Source: Ilyonectria destructans (lineage: Eukaryota > Ascomycota > Sordariomycetes > Hypocreales > Nectriaceae). Taken from it: a DNA stretch of 64,000 nucleotides. The stretch lies in NCBI GenBank assembly GCA_020740775.1, contig JAHEWK010000001.1:682001-746000 (forward strand), in the 5' to 3' direction. The notes below the pieces were generated by a model, which searched no databases, was not told where the DNA came from, and worked only from the letters and a program-made list of their open reading frames with translations. Shown here piece by piece: positions 1 through 11,500 of this stretch (the stretch's first letter is position 1; every line of letters begins with the position of its first letter). A program made the position numbers and the translations under genes.

Positions 1-258
1 GCTCAGCATAACTTTACGGCACAACGAGAGGATCAAGAAGTGCTGCTTTGGCTGTTGTTTGTTGGGAGAGTTTCGATATTTACGCAAACAGATGATTCCT
101 GGCTTATTCCGAAAGTAAAGACCACAGTGGAGGCCCTCGCTCTGCAAAGTTGGGAAGATGTACGACGAACACTTGCAAAATTCCCGTGGGTCGACGATCT
201 GCACGACAAGGCCGGCCAAAGTTTGTGGCAAAATTCAACTACTTCTACAGAGCACTGA
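1..258 (+). CDS. 3' end of a probable fungal-specific transcription factor (partial)
   Basis: The frame is open from the window edge to a TGA at 256-258, giving the last 85 residues of a protein. It contains a hydrophobic stretch (LLWLLFVGRVS) followed by LQSWEDVRRTLAKFPWV and a DKAGQSLW tail. A hydrophobic 'W.L..G' helix followed by 'W..v...L..fPWv....d..g..lW' is how many fungal-specific transcription factor domains end (family knowledge). The DNA-binding part would lie outside the window, so the assignment rests on C-terminal resemblance alone. Any uncharacterised fungal protein with a similar tail is an alternative. Confidence 0.4.
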   Translation, partial: AQHNFTAQREDQEVLLWLLFVGRVSIFTQTDDSWLIPKVKTTVEALALQSWEDVRRTLAKFPWVDDLHDKAGQSLWQNSTTSTEH

Positions 259-879
259 ATACATGTATTAAGGTGGTATGATACTATCGACGCAGTTCAG
301 ATATTCAAGGAATAATAGCATTATGTTGCTCAACGAAGTGAAATTAAAGAAGAGTATTACTATTCGCATACATTCAAAATGCTAATCGCACACTGAAGTA
401 TATAGGCCAATCACCAAGAAGCCTTAATAATACACCTATTAGTAAGTTTAACCTGAGAAAATTAAACAAGTTTTATTCTAAGTATTTATTCTCTAAGTTT
501 TACTGTCTAAATTTTATCTTTCGATTTATGTTTAGGGTAGAAACTGGAATTTTCTCACAATAAGATCCTTTAAGGCGGATATACAGGCCAGTTATATTAC
601 CTTACGTAACGTGCTCACTTTAAGAGAGCAGATAGAAGTTAGATTGGAAGGAATAATAGAACGGAATGTAATAACCTCAAAAATAGAATGATAGCAGAGG
701 CACAAACGGAGTTATACATAGAGGCGAGGCTCAAGAGCCTATTTGCATAACATAATATAATCATACTCTCTGACTTGATATGCAGCCTGCAAAGAGCCAC
801 GCGTCCTGAACAACTTCTTCCTCCAAAGCTTGAGTGACCGGGTTGCACATGTGCTCAGCGTCCTAAGGACTAGATACCA
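259..879. other. AT-rich intergenic stretch
   Basis: No coding stretch with recognisable family similarity is visible. The segment around 400-560 is clearly AT-rich with many TA steps, compatible with untranslated and decayed sequence between the 3' ends of two convergent genes. Confidence 0.5.
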
Positions 880-2000
880 CTAAACATCCAGCATCTTTTT
901 TATGCAGCCGGGCTCAGCAGACTCCAGTTCCTCAGCGATAACATCCCAAAGACGCTGCTGTGACTGTTTTCCGTCCTCGTTTGTTACCCACTCAGGTATT
1001 TTGCTCCTGCATCACATCAGCGTTAGCGTCAAGGAGCAATGATCTGGGGTGAAAGAAAATTTGTCGACTCACTCGTCGATTTCGCAGGAATCCATCAAGC
1101 ATCCATGGCTTTCCTTGCCAGCGACAGCGCCTGCCAAGAGCGTGCGACTGCCGTCTTCGGCCGTCCGTCCATACTGTGCAAGCTGAGGGTCGAGCCTTTC
1201 GCGGAAGGCTTGCGGCACATCCCGGCTTAGTTCAGTCTTGCAAAGACCAGGGCAGATGAAATTGATAACGACTCCCGTGCGAGCCACAGGGTTGATGGCT
1301 GCGAGCTGGCGGATTGCAAAAGACTCTATGAGTTTAGAAAGCGGATATCTAGATCAAGAGGCGTTAGTCCAGTCCCAAAGGCAGTAACTCCCGCTCTTTT
1401 AGGGGTTGCATACGCTTTCATAGCCAAGGTTCCGTCCGCACTAATCTTTCGCAACGGATCGTCTTTGATGTTATCCCACTCCGCCTTGGCATCGAATCCA
1501 ACCGTGCTCGAGACGAAGGCAATTTTAGGTTCGATGTTGAACTTACGAGCGATCTCGCTCATCTTGGGTAACAGCAACACTCCTAGAAGCAAGGTGCTAA
1601 GCACATTGACAGTAATCGGTGCAAGGTGACCTTCGGGCAGAGTACTCCCGGCCATCGCGACAGCTGCATTCTCAATTAGGGCGTCGATGCGCTCGAGCTC
1701 CGTCTCTGCCTTCTTGGCAAATGCTTTGACGGAATCATAACTTGCCAGGTCGAGGACCCAGACCTCAGCAACATCAGTCGTTCCGGTGGCCTCCTCGATC
1801 TTGGCCTTGGCAGCTTCACCGGCACTGACGTTCCGGACGGCCATGATAACCTTGGCGGCACCAAGCGCCACGAGGTGCTTAGAGGCCTCGAATCCAAGGC
1901 CGACGTTGGCGCCAGTCACGATATACGTCCCGCCCGAACAAATCTCCGTCGTGGCGTAGAGCGGAAGCCCGTGGCGTTGGGTGGCAATATAAGCAGCCAT
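880..2000 (-). CDS. short-chain dehydrogenase/reductase, retinol-dehydrogenase-like, 3 exons
   Basis: Exons on the minus strand are 2000-1414, 1348-1073 and 1006-880, giving 329 residues. Intron 1 (1413-1349) has a GTATGC donor, a CTAAC branch and a CTAG acceptor; intron 2 (1072-1007) has a GTGAGT donor and a GCAG acceptor. Both joins keep phase. The protein shows the Rossmann motif TGANVGLG near residue 30, an active-site serine in VSSTVG, and the catalytic pair in YPLSK, which appears only after intron 1 is removed. The NNAG motif is altered to ENAA. Family knowledge: classical SDRs of this type are NAD(P)-dependent oxidoreductases acting on carbonyl or alcohol groups; the substrate cannot be read. 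It lies about 3.5 kb beyond the NRPS 3' end, so tailoring is possible but unproven. Confidence 0.85.
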
Positions 2001-3175
2001 GACTGATGGGTTTGGGGAGAGATAATTCAGAGGTGTGAAAAAGTGTCTAGTTGTACGTAACCACGTGGAGTTTTAAAGCGGTGCTTAGTAGAATGATGAG
2101 GAGAAGAGTGGTTGCTTTAAGACTTGCTCATAGAGCGAATGGCATGTCAGTTATATATCACATCAAGAGACACAGTGGGTTCAAGTGATCGGGATTTACG
2201 GATTCAACGGCGTTTATTACAGTTCGGTCTTTGCTAAGTCCGCAAGAGAGGACTTAGCAAGCCCCTCGTGCATCTCTCAATCTCCAATCCAAGCATGATG
2301 CGTTGAGAGCCGGGCAGCTACGGGCATAATCGATTCACCAGCCAATAGGAGATCGGTTTCCAAATCGGGCACTAAACAGCAGATCAACTTACCCGGAGAC
2401 ACGGAGAGGGGTGGAGTAGCTTTACGGTCTAGAAAGCGTATCCCAGAACTAAAATAACTGCCGTGACTCGTTTATGACACTATCATCACAAGTCCCGCTT
2501 CGGCCGACATCCAACCAATCAGAGAGTACTATCCTAGTTAAGCATAGCGTAGCCCCCGGAACCAGTAAGAATCGGCCTACCCTGTAACTGAGGATGGGAG
2601 GGGGATTTCGCACATCGGCAGAGGACGATAGTACATTCAAGGATTGGGGTGCCATTCATCTCCACACATAACATTTTGATCAGTGCATTAAATATAACTA
2701 GCATAAACAAACGCATCAAACAAGGAGCTACAAACAGATTTTGCAATGTCCCTCAATTATGGAATTATCACGGAGCACTTGATCACAGAATCAAAGTGTA
2801 CGGTAACACAAGCTAACAGCCCACTGTCTAAGTTACTATTTCTTCTGGTACTGGGTGCAGTACTAAATGTGTGTCCCTACTGTTTGTAACATTGTGGTAT
2901 ATCTTATGATAGTGAGTAAAGCTAAAAAGAAAATCCTAAATATTGAACTTTATTTCAATTTTGAGAGAATACCGTATCTTGGCTCCGACAAGGTAACCTG
3001 CTGGTGGAACTACGTTTACTGCATTCTCAGGGTCCTCGCCACATAAAAGAAAGTGCGATCCCCCCTAGAACCATGGAAAACCCAAAAACACTCTCTTCTC
3101 TCTTCTCAAATCCTAAGCCTCCTAGCCCGTCTAACATTGTCAATCTATTGTTGCACCCTGTGCCGAGAGACTAAT
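2001..3175. other. intergenic region between divergent SDR and hypothetical gene
   Basis: This 1.2-kb segment separates two divergent genes and should hold both promoters. Apart from the perfect inverted repeat at 2231-2260 I see no gene, repeat family or clear core promoter element. Short open frames on both strands lack family features. Confidence 0.5.
2231..2260. repeat. perfect 11-bp inverted repeat
   Basis: TTGCTAAGTCC at 2231-2241 is followed by an 8-nt spacer and its exact reverse complement GGACTTAGCAA at 2250-2260. It lies about 230 bp upstream of the SDR start codon, so it could be a binding site for a dimeric regulator or a cruciform. Function is inference only. Confidence 0.6.
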
Positions 3176-4486
3176 ATGGAGTCTCATTCTAGAGATGCCA
3201 CCGAAATTCGCCTCCCACCATTCTCTGCGATCTCTCCCTATCTAGTAACTGGCCCTTGCTATAATAGAGAGGATGTCCCGGACAAGGAGGTCAGCCGACA
3301 GGAGCACCCTTTTTACAATCGGAAATATCTGAAATCACCAACCCCAGAGCCGCTATCTGAGCAGATGACGTTTTTGATACGAGGAGAGTTACAAAACATG
3401 TTTTACGAAGAAACAGCTCTTTCCCTCCGCTCAGTAGAGCCTTGCAGGCTTGGATGGCGTCGAATGGGGCGGATGACAACATTTAATGAGCGACGGCTTC
3501 CTCGACGAGCATTCGCTCGAAGGGGTGATGTGATGGAGTACCTCAACAAAGAGATCATGGTATATTTTGAAACCAAAGGCCTATCTACCGATATCCGAGA
3601 TGATAGGATTGGACGCTACATTTATCGTCTATGGCTCCGCCTGCATGGTGGACGACCGCCCTTCCAGCGGCAAAGTTTCTTTGCCAAGGCAATCTGCTTC
3701 GGAGAACAAGGCCCCCGGGATATTTCAGACCTGTCCTCATTCCACCAGAGCCTTTGTGACGGGATATCCGCCCGCCTAGACGATCTAGTCAAGTTCTACC
3801 CCCTTGTGCGCCGAACCGACCTACTGGACAACGTCAATGTCATTAGCACAGGGGAGCCGCAGCTCTTTTGTCCTATGCCAAGCGAGAAAATCCAGTCCTG
3901 GCGAGATCACAAATTTACTCTGGGGCATTTATTTCGGGCTCTATATATGGTCATCGACGACCAGGTGCTAAAAGGTTATGAAATGCCGCCTTTCGATTTA
4001 AAGCTAAACGACGATGTGCGCCTTGATCGGGAAATGAGATATGAGCTACAGTTATCCCAGTGCGAAGTGCTCCTTGTCAAGACGGGAGATGAGTCACATC
4101 TCGATTCTCCCATCAGTTTCCAACCCTTATTCGACGTTGGTCTCGCCCTCAACGTTAACCGCCAAGACCACGAAAGCAACACCGAAGAAACCGTCGTTCG
4201 TGTCAAGATTGACGTTGCAGTGCACTTCGTGTGGGACAAACTATGCAAGGAACGAAACGCTCTTGCAAATCTCGGCCAGGCAGCCCAAGAGTTGGAAGAA
4301 GAACAACGTGGCTTGTGTGAGGCGTGGACAGACAGGGTCATGATTCATGCGGAGGAGATTGGGATTGACGTGAATGGATTTACATGGCAGGCTGCTCGTC
4401 GTGCTCTGGCAAGATTGGTTGGGGAGGCCTTTGACGAAGAGCAGGTAACGCCATGGCATGAGAGTCTTCGACATTGGGAAGGTTAA
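3176..4486 (+). CDS. hypothetical protein, intronless, 436 aa
   Basis: A continuous frame from ATG 3176 to TAA 4486. The frame is open further upstream to 3053, but 3176 is its first ATG. I do not recognise the family. The middle is rich in Arg and aromatic residues (around 120-200, e.g. CRLGWRRMGRM), and the C-terminal third contains a charged helix (NLGQAAQELEEEQRGLCEAW) that may form a short coiled coil. No signal peptide, membrane segment or nucleotide-binding motif is evident. The length and codon use suggest a real gene. The neighbours are a divergent SDR and the NRPS locus. Confidence 0.65.
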   Translation: MESHSRDATEIRLPPFSAISPYLVTGPCYNREDVPDKEVSRQEHPFYNRKYLKSPTPEPLSEQMTFLIRGELQNMFYEETALSLRSVEPCRLGWRRMGRMTTFNERRLPRRAFARRGDVMEYLNKEIMVYFETKGLSTDIRDDRIGRYIYRLWLRLHGGRPPFQRQSFFAKAICFGEQGPRDISDLSSFHQSLCDGISARLDDLVKFYPLVRRTDLLDNVNVISTGEPQLFCPMPSEKIQSWRDHKFTLGHLFRALYMVIDDQVLKGYEMPPFDLKLNDDVRLDREMRYELQLSQCEVLLVKTGDESHLDSPISFQPLFDVGLALNVNRQDHESNTEETVVRVKIDVAVHFVWDKLCKERNALANLGQAAQELEEEQRGLCEAWTDRVMIHAEEIGIDVNGFTWQAARRALARLVGEAFDEEQVTPWHESLRHWEG

Positions 4487-5145
4487 TGGTGTTGAGAGGA
4501 AGAGTGGTATGGTGAATGCGTTTGGTGCATGCGTTTTGGAACTGACGCATGGAAGGATATGCTCGACCGGATCAACTTGTATGATGACCTAGATTTGCCC
4601 GAGTATGTTTCAATGTATAGTTACAACAGCTGAGCTTTTTATAAATCTCGCCTTTTGACAACGTAGTGCAATATTGATATTTCTTAATCTACGTGTCGCA
4701 ACCCGCGTCGACGCCTGTCTTGACCCGTGCCGATAATCCGCGCTCCGGCTGAATCTGGCACATACGACCATAGCTCTTAGAAAATACGGGATCCCGTCCG
4801 CTCTCCCTTAGTCAAGCTGAGAAGCGGTGAATTAGTACTCGGGTCGGTGACGACCGGGGAATCCTCACTGTTGTATGTTTTTTTTTGGATGTTTTTCTGT
4901 CGATGTGGTACTCCGTTTTGTGTGGAGTCGCTCGTTGGAAGTCGCCCGAGGCGGAGCGGGTCGGAGTCCGCGGGACCCACATGCCCCGTTCAAGATGAAG
5001 AAGCGTTGGAAATGGGGACATAACTTTTGAGACGAGAAATATTTGTACATATCATAAACTACACTCGATGATTAAGGCCAATATTTTAGTCCCATAAGAC
5101 TCATCAAGCAGAACTTCGCGCAACTCGCATGCCTCCCAAGTCTAA
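4487..5145. other. intergenic segment downstream of the hypothetical gene
   Basis: No supported gene. It holds a short T-rich run near 4880 and GC-rich patches near 4700-4750 and 4930-4980, but no family similarity in any frame. Confidence 0.4.
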
Positions 5146-5422
5146 CTAAATCTTAGAATCGCTGAAAATGGCCACCCAAAAGCTATTACTGTATCTGCAG
5201 GCATTAGCGAAGATACCAATATCGTTAGGGTAAAGGCTAAAGCTGACGAGGCATTCGGCTCTATCGACATACTCGTTAACAATGCTGGAATAGATAGGAT
5301 TGGGTGGCTGGAGCATGGGATGAACTTTTCGGCTTGGTGGCAGGTCTTCGAGGTAAACGTGAAAGGCCCAGCTGCCCTGACACCTCACGGATTACCAGGC
5401 ATGATTTCCCGGGGCCATGGTG
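5146..5422 (+). pseudogene. short-chain dehydrogenase relic
   Basis: About 92 codons in one open frame read as the middle of a classical SDR: AFGSIDILVNNAGI (the NNAG motif), then WWQVFEVNVKGPAAL and LPGMISRGHGV, which follow the usual SDR order. The N-terminal TGxxxGIG and the catalytic YxxxK are both missing; upstream there is an in-frame stop at 5143 and downstream the similarity ends. It is therefore a truncated gene copy. It ends about 90 bp from the stop codon of the oppositely oriented NRPS, suggesting the cluster boundary has been rearranged. Confidence 0.7.
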
Positions 5423-5515
5423 TACCAAAAATGTGCCGGAAGCTTCCAAAGCCTGGGAATGGCGGCGGTGAAGAAGGAGGTGGCCTTTTCAAGCGAACAC
5501 AACGGCATCTGGCTG

Positions 5516-8500
5516 TTATCTCTCAAGATGCTGACCATCCTGGCTTTCTTCTTGAGCCATTTCAATAAAGTCTTGTTCACAACGGTCCATCCAACGATGA
5601 ACATACTCGATCTGATTGATTTCTTCATGGTAGTTGAGGGTCATCTCAAGCCGGCCTTCGGAAACGTACGCCGTCACGTAAAATACTGACCAGAGATTGA
5701 CTAGGGAAGCGCTTTCGGGCTCCGCGTGGGTCGGTATGTCCATGTTCTGGAAGAGAGAGGTTGTTCGCTCGAGGTGGTCAAACCCACCTAGGTAGTTGAA
5801 GTTGAGCTCGACGCAGCCTGTCTTAAACGCCCTCCTTCCTTTGGCATTCAGATATCTTGACGCAAAGTATGACCAGTCAGGACGTGGCAACCTGCGAACG
5901 CAATCTTTCGTGTTGTGTATTGCGCTGGACAGATCCTCACATTCTGAATTTTCGAGTTGAACGGGGTACATGGTGGAAAACCAGCCCACAGTCTGCGAGA
6001 CATCCATCGTGTCTTCCCAGGATTCGCGACCATGGCCAGCAGTGAAGCAAGTAGGAACTGGTCGATCCGCGAATACTTGCGCGAAGCTATGTGTAAGGGC
6101 CGCAATCATGAGTTCCAGAGGCTGTGCTTGCAAAGTTTCTGTGCAAGGACCGAAGATGCGGGAGGTAGTTTCCCTGTCTAGAGTAAATTTGTGTACGGCC
6201 TGGCGCCCATTCCGGACTTGGCCTTCGTTAAGATCCCAGTAGCTCAGTTTTGGTGGTTCCAGTTGCACAGGCAAAGTAATGGTTGGGTCCAACTTCTCCA
6301 ATGCGTATTTGGCTTGCGCAATGCACCAGCGCTGGAAGCTCGTAGAGCCTGTGGGTAAGAGCCGATGACCTGAAAGAGACACTTCCAGATCTTTGAGCAG
6401 TAGGTTCATCGAGGTCCAGTCCACCAACAGATGGTGAACATCGATGAAGAGGAATTGCGAGCTGCCTGATTCGATAAGGGCGGCTGAAACCAAGGGCCCT
6501 TTTTCGATATTCAACATACCACGGCAGCGGGAAATGAGAGGGCCCAGGTCGTCGCCATTTACATTGGCATCTTCGAAATGCAACGAGGATTCCACATCGT
6601 GTTGTATGAACTGTACCCATTTACCATCCGGATCTTTCTCAAAGCGAGCCCTCAGCATCGAGTGTCTCTGTATAATATCCTCGAGAGAATTTCTGGTGGC
6701 TTGCGGTGTGGTTTTCGTCGTCAGCCTTATAAGGCGATACACATCAAAGCAGATGTTGGCTTCAGACTGGCATTCGATGTACCATTCTTGGATCGGCGAC
6801 AGCGGGAAGCGGACCTCCATAGTTTCGGATATTTGGCTATTACTCTTGCCCATGTGTGGCATGGGCTTGCATCGTCTGGAGAGAAGCCTGATTGTTTGAA
6901 ACTTGAACAGATCGCCGAGCGAAAGGGCGAGACCGCTGTTTCTACACCTGGAGATGACATGCATGCCGGTAATGGAATCTGGAAATTGTTAGCTCTTGGT
7001 TCTTGTCGAGTGTCGGGCCTATACAAACCTCCGCCTAAACGGGAGAATGTGGCCTCGACCGATATCGAAGACACCGGAGTGTTCAAGACATGGCCCCAGA
7101 TTTCTCGTAGCGTCCGCTCAACCTCGTTTGATGGGGCTACAACATCTTTCTTGCTTCTTGAGTTGTCCAGTTTGATCGAAGCCCCAAGCTCTCGCAGGGC
7201 TCGCCGGTCCTTTTTTCCTGTCTGTGTCGTCGGTATCTCCCTCAGCGGAACGTATAGGCTTGGTATCATGTATTGCGGTACAGGTAATCTGGCGTCCATA
7301 TCCCGAGTGAGGCTTGCCACGGTCGAATGCAGATCATCTTCAGTCATTGCTGCCGCTCCGAGCGGAACAACGAATGCCACGAGCATGGCGCGAGGGAGAC
7401 CATACGGTGTCACCACTTCTGCCACCACCTGCGGCTCACCAATGACTTCACTGTCGTTCAACAGACGACGCAAGTGGTACTCAATCTCGCCCAGCTCAAC
7501 CCGCTGGCCCCTGACTTTTACCTGCCCATCCTTTCTGCCGAGGAAGATCAGACTGCCGTCTTCCTCGTATCGCACTAGATCGCCCGTGCGGTACAACCGC
7601 CCTCGTCGTCCTGGATGGCCCGAGGCCTTGTGGAGTAGCCATGCTGGATCTTCAATGAATGAGGCCGCTGTTCTTTCTGGATCGTTGAGATACCCACGGC
7701 CCACCAGAGGGCCTTCCAGCCACAGCTCTCCAACACAACCAACAGGAGAAAGCATGGCAGGGTTTTCCGGGTCAACTACCCATGTGACCGCCCCTGCTCC
7801 GTATCCAATATGACCAGGCTGCCTCATGTCTTCGGATCTAGTGACGATCATGGTGCATTCCGCTGGGCCGTAGCCGTTCGACGCTTTGTGCTTCAACCTT
7901 GAGACCAGCTCCGCACTAGGCGTCTCGCCAACGAGCTCAAGTTTGGTAAGCCTTTGCAGGGCATCATCCTCCAACAGGCCAGCAACCGTGGGCGTGGTGT
8001 TGATGAAATTAGCGTTCAGCCTTGTAATCGCGCCAGCCAAGTCATTCCTTCTCTCGTCTTCTCCCGGGACGCAGAGACAGCCACCGCAACTCAAAGTGTG
8101 CAGTAGGTTGTACCAGGACATGTCGAATGCGTATGACGCGAAGTCAAGCACTCGCGAGCCCGAATCGAAGCCTATCAGTTTCGCTTGGTGCAGATGAGCG
8201 CTGCTGAAATTGGCATGTGTAATGATGGCTCCTTTAGGTTGACCTAGAGTACAGCCGTTAGTCAATATCGGACACAGCTATGTATTTAGCATCTAGATTT
8301 GGCATCTTACCGGTGCTTCCGCTCGTGAAGACGATGTACAGCGCATTTGACGGCTCCACCCTTGGGAACTCGCTTTCGTCTGAAAGCTGATCGATGTGCA
8401 TTTGGGTTACCACTAGGACCGCAGTGTGTTCGGCGAGCGTACTCGCAAGCTTGTCCTGCGAAGAGGATGTGAGAACGACAACAAGTTCGAGCTGATGTAT

Positions 8501-11500
8501 GATTGTAGAGAGCCTCTCTTCTGGCTGGGTCACGTCCAATACAACCGACGCTCCGCCTGCCTTCATGACTGCGAGCACGGCGACGGCGGTCCACATAGAC
8601 TTCTCGAAGACGACGGGAACAACGACTTCCGGTTTAACCCCGATCTTGACAAGGGAGTGCGCCAGACGAGTGGACAGCGCGTCCAGCTGGCAGTACGTCA
8701 GACTCCCGTCGTGGGCGCAAATTGCCTCAGCCTCGGGCTGTCGTTGGACCGAGAGTTGAATCAGATCCGATACAAGAGTGTCCGACGTCGCCGGCACAGA
8801 AGCGTTCCAGCGCCAGATATCAAGCTGATCATGTGTGCTGGTCCGCGCAATGTTGCGTATAAGTGTCTGCTGGGTAGACGGCTGGCACATCTGCTGCAAC
8901 ACGTGCTCCAATTGATGCCCAAGTCTTGCCACCAGTGCCTCATGAAGCACACGGGAATCAAACGAGAAATGTAGCCGTAGACCTTCGTCGTCCTCCCTGA
9001 AAACTAGCATCATGGCATGGTTGCTGGACGAGGGCTCGCTACTAGCACCCGGGCTGTCGAGAGACGATGGCTGGAATATCGCACTGCCAGCCTGGGTGCT
9101 TGCTTGATTCCGCGGTGGCTGCACGACGAGGAGGGTCTGGAAGCGGCAAGCCTCTGCCGCATCATCACTCACGCGCTGGATGTTCTGCAATCCTGTCTGC
9201 TCAAACGGCGTCATGTCCAGAGCCTGGTCCTGAACCTGCTGTAGGAGCTGCTCTACGCTCATGTCTGGGCGAACGATGACGCGGATGGGCACTGTTGCAA
9301 TACACGGGCCGACGATCTGGTCAACGCCAGCTAGGTCGCTCTGCCTTCCTGACACTACTGCTCCGAAAGCAGCCTCGGATGAGTTTGTGTACCACGCAAT
9401 CAGCGTTGCCCAGGCTGCCCGTATTGCCGTCGGCATGGTAATCGTCCCAGGAGGCTGGCTCAGGTGCTTGATGGTGTACTCGAACACCATGTTCGGCTGA
9501 GTCTTGTAGGTCGCATACGGCAGAGCTGGAAACTGTTGAGCCTCAAGGCCCGCGAACTGAGTGTGCCAAAACGACTTCAATGCCTCATTGCTCACTGCCA
9601 ATGTGTGCTTGATGAACTCCTGGAAGGGCACAGGCGGCGAAACACCCCTTCCCGAGTATGCGCCCTCGATAGACTCAAGCATTGAGTCCATCGACCAGCC
9701 GTCGTAGAGGGCGTGATGTATCGTCCAGACAAACCAGGTCTTGCCGTCTTCATTGGTCCGGAACAGACCGACCTGGTTCAGTGCGGTCCCAAAACTCATA
9801 GCACATTGTTGCTTCGCTTCTTCAAGGCTCTTGTACTGCGCCCAGCGGACCTTCTCCTTAAGCACAACCTGTACTGATCCGTAGTCTTGAAGGTTAGTGA
9901 TTCTGGTGCGCAGGATTGGGATACGCGAGTAGACTTCCTCGAATGCATGCTTGAAGCGGCCGACCTCCACCGCAGGCCCTAACTCCAGTGTCAAATTCGC
10001 CACGTAGTCGCCGGGCCGCCTTGCCGTCATAGCCACCAAGCTCTCTTGCAGTGCGGTGCAAGGAAAGATATCTTCGATCTGGGATTCTTCAACGCCACAC
10101 AGTGACGCTGCCTGCTTGCGGACTATGTTGATGTCGACCAAGCCAGTCAGCAAGGAGAAGGGTGTAATTGCGCCCATGCTGTTATGGTTTGCGGGAGTTC
10201 TTCGTACTTTGGCCAGATTGCTGAGACGAGGTTGCTTGAACACGTCCGCCACGGTAAGCGACAGACCTTGCTTCCGGGCTGCGGCGACCAGGCGTATGGC
10301 TCTGAGGCTGTTCCCGCCGAGAGCCATGAAGCTGTCGGTGACGGATATTGACTCTGCTGGTATGGACAGAATTGCCGACCAAAGCTGCTGCATGCAGGCC
10401 TCTTCCGCGCTCATTTCAGGATGGTCGTTCGTGGGTTCTGCGCAGAGGCGGGTGGGATTGAGGCCATTGTAAGCAAGAAGCTCTTCAGGCGAAATATGTG
10501 CTCCGGTCTCACGGAGGGACCGACGGTCTGTCTTGCCCGAAGACGTCAGAGGTAGCTTTTTCATCGGGACGTAGATCTCCGGAACCATGTAGCTGGGAAG
10601 TGCGTCGGCGAGGACTTGTCGAAACACAGCCGCTGTTTCTGGCTGTGGACCAAGCACATTGCTGTTGACTGCGGAAAATTCCCTGGACGCTCGATCAAGT
10701 GTATCATTGCCGGTGAAAAAGGCTGCAAGAAGAGCATCTCCCCCTTGGCCGATAGGCCGAATGACCTCTACCGCCAGCTGCCGTCCAGGTTCCAGGTGCT
10801 GCAGAAGGTGGTGTTCGACTTCTGCCAGCTCAATCCGAAGACCCCGGAGTTTCACAAGATTGCCCTTGCGGCCTCGGTACGCCACAGATCCATCAGCAGC
10901 TTGCACGACAAGATCTCCCGTCTTGTATATGCGGTGTGACAAATCCACTTTGAACTTCGTCGTCCAAGCTGGGTTGTCGATGAAAGCAGCGGTTGTCAGT
11001 TCGTCGTTCTGATGATAACCACGAGCCACAATCGGTCCTTGGATCAGAAGTTCGCCTTCGCAGCCGATCGGCACGAGCTTGTCATGGTCATTGGCATCGA
11101 CAACCCAATACCAGCAACCCGCTGGCTGACCAATGCTGCCGCAACTCTCGCTTGAGGTGATGGATGTATTGACACTTGAACAAATGGCCGTCTCCGAAGG
11201 CCCGTAACCGTTCATCAAACGGACTTCCTTTGCCCATACGTCCACATTCTTTTTACTCATCGCCTCCCCCACCAACATTAAGCTGCCCAGAGTAGGGACC
11301 TCTGACGGTGATAGAAGTGTCGCCACGGTCGGTGTCAAGACTGCAAAGTTGGCGTGGAATTGGTTTATCGCACCTGCGATGTCGTTGGTTCGCTGCTGCT
11401 CACTGGGAATGCAGACGCAGCCTCCAGCCAGCAACGTCAAAAATATCTCAAAAATGGAAGCGTCAAAGGCGAAATTGGCAAACTGCAAAGTTCTGGTGTT

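Noticed and set aside
5320..5689. Plus-strand frames beyond the SDR relic
   Set aside because: SDR similarity ends near 5422; the rest overlaps the NRPS 3' end antisense and has no family signal.
6578..7813. 411-codon open frame on the plus strand
   Set aside because: It lies entirely antisense to the spliced NRPS A3-T3-E2 coding region, and its translation is low in structure and rich in Arg/Ser/Pro, as expected of a shadow frame.
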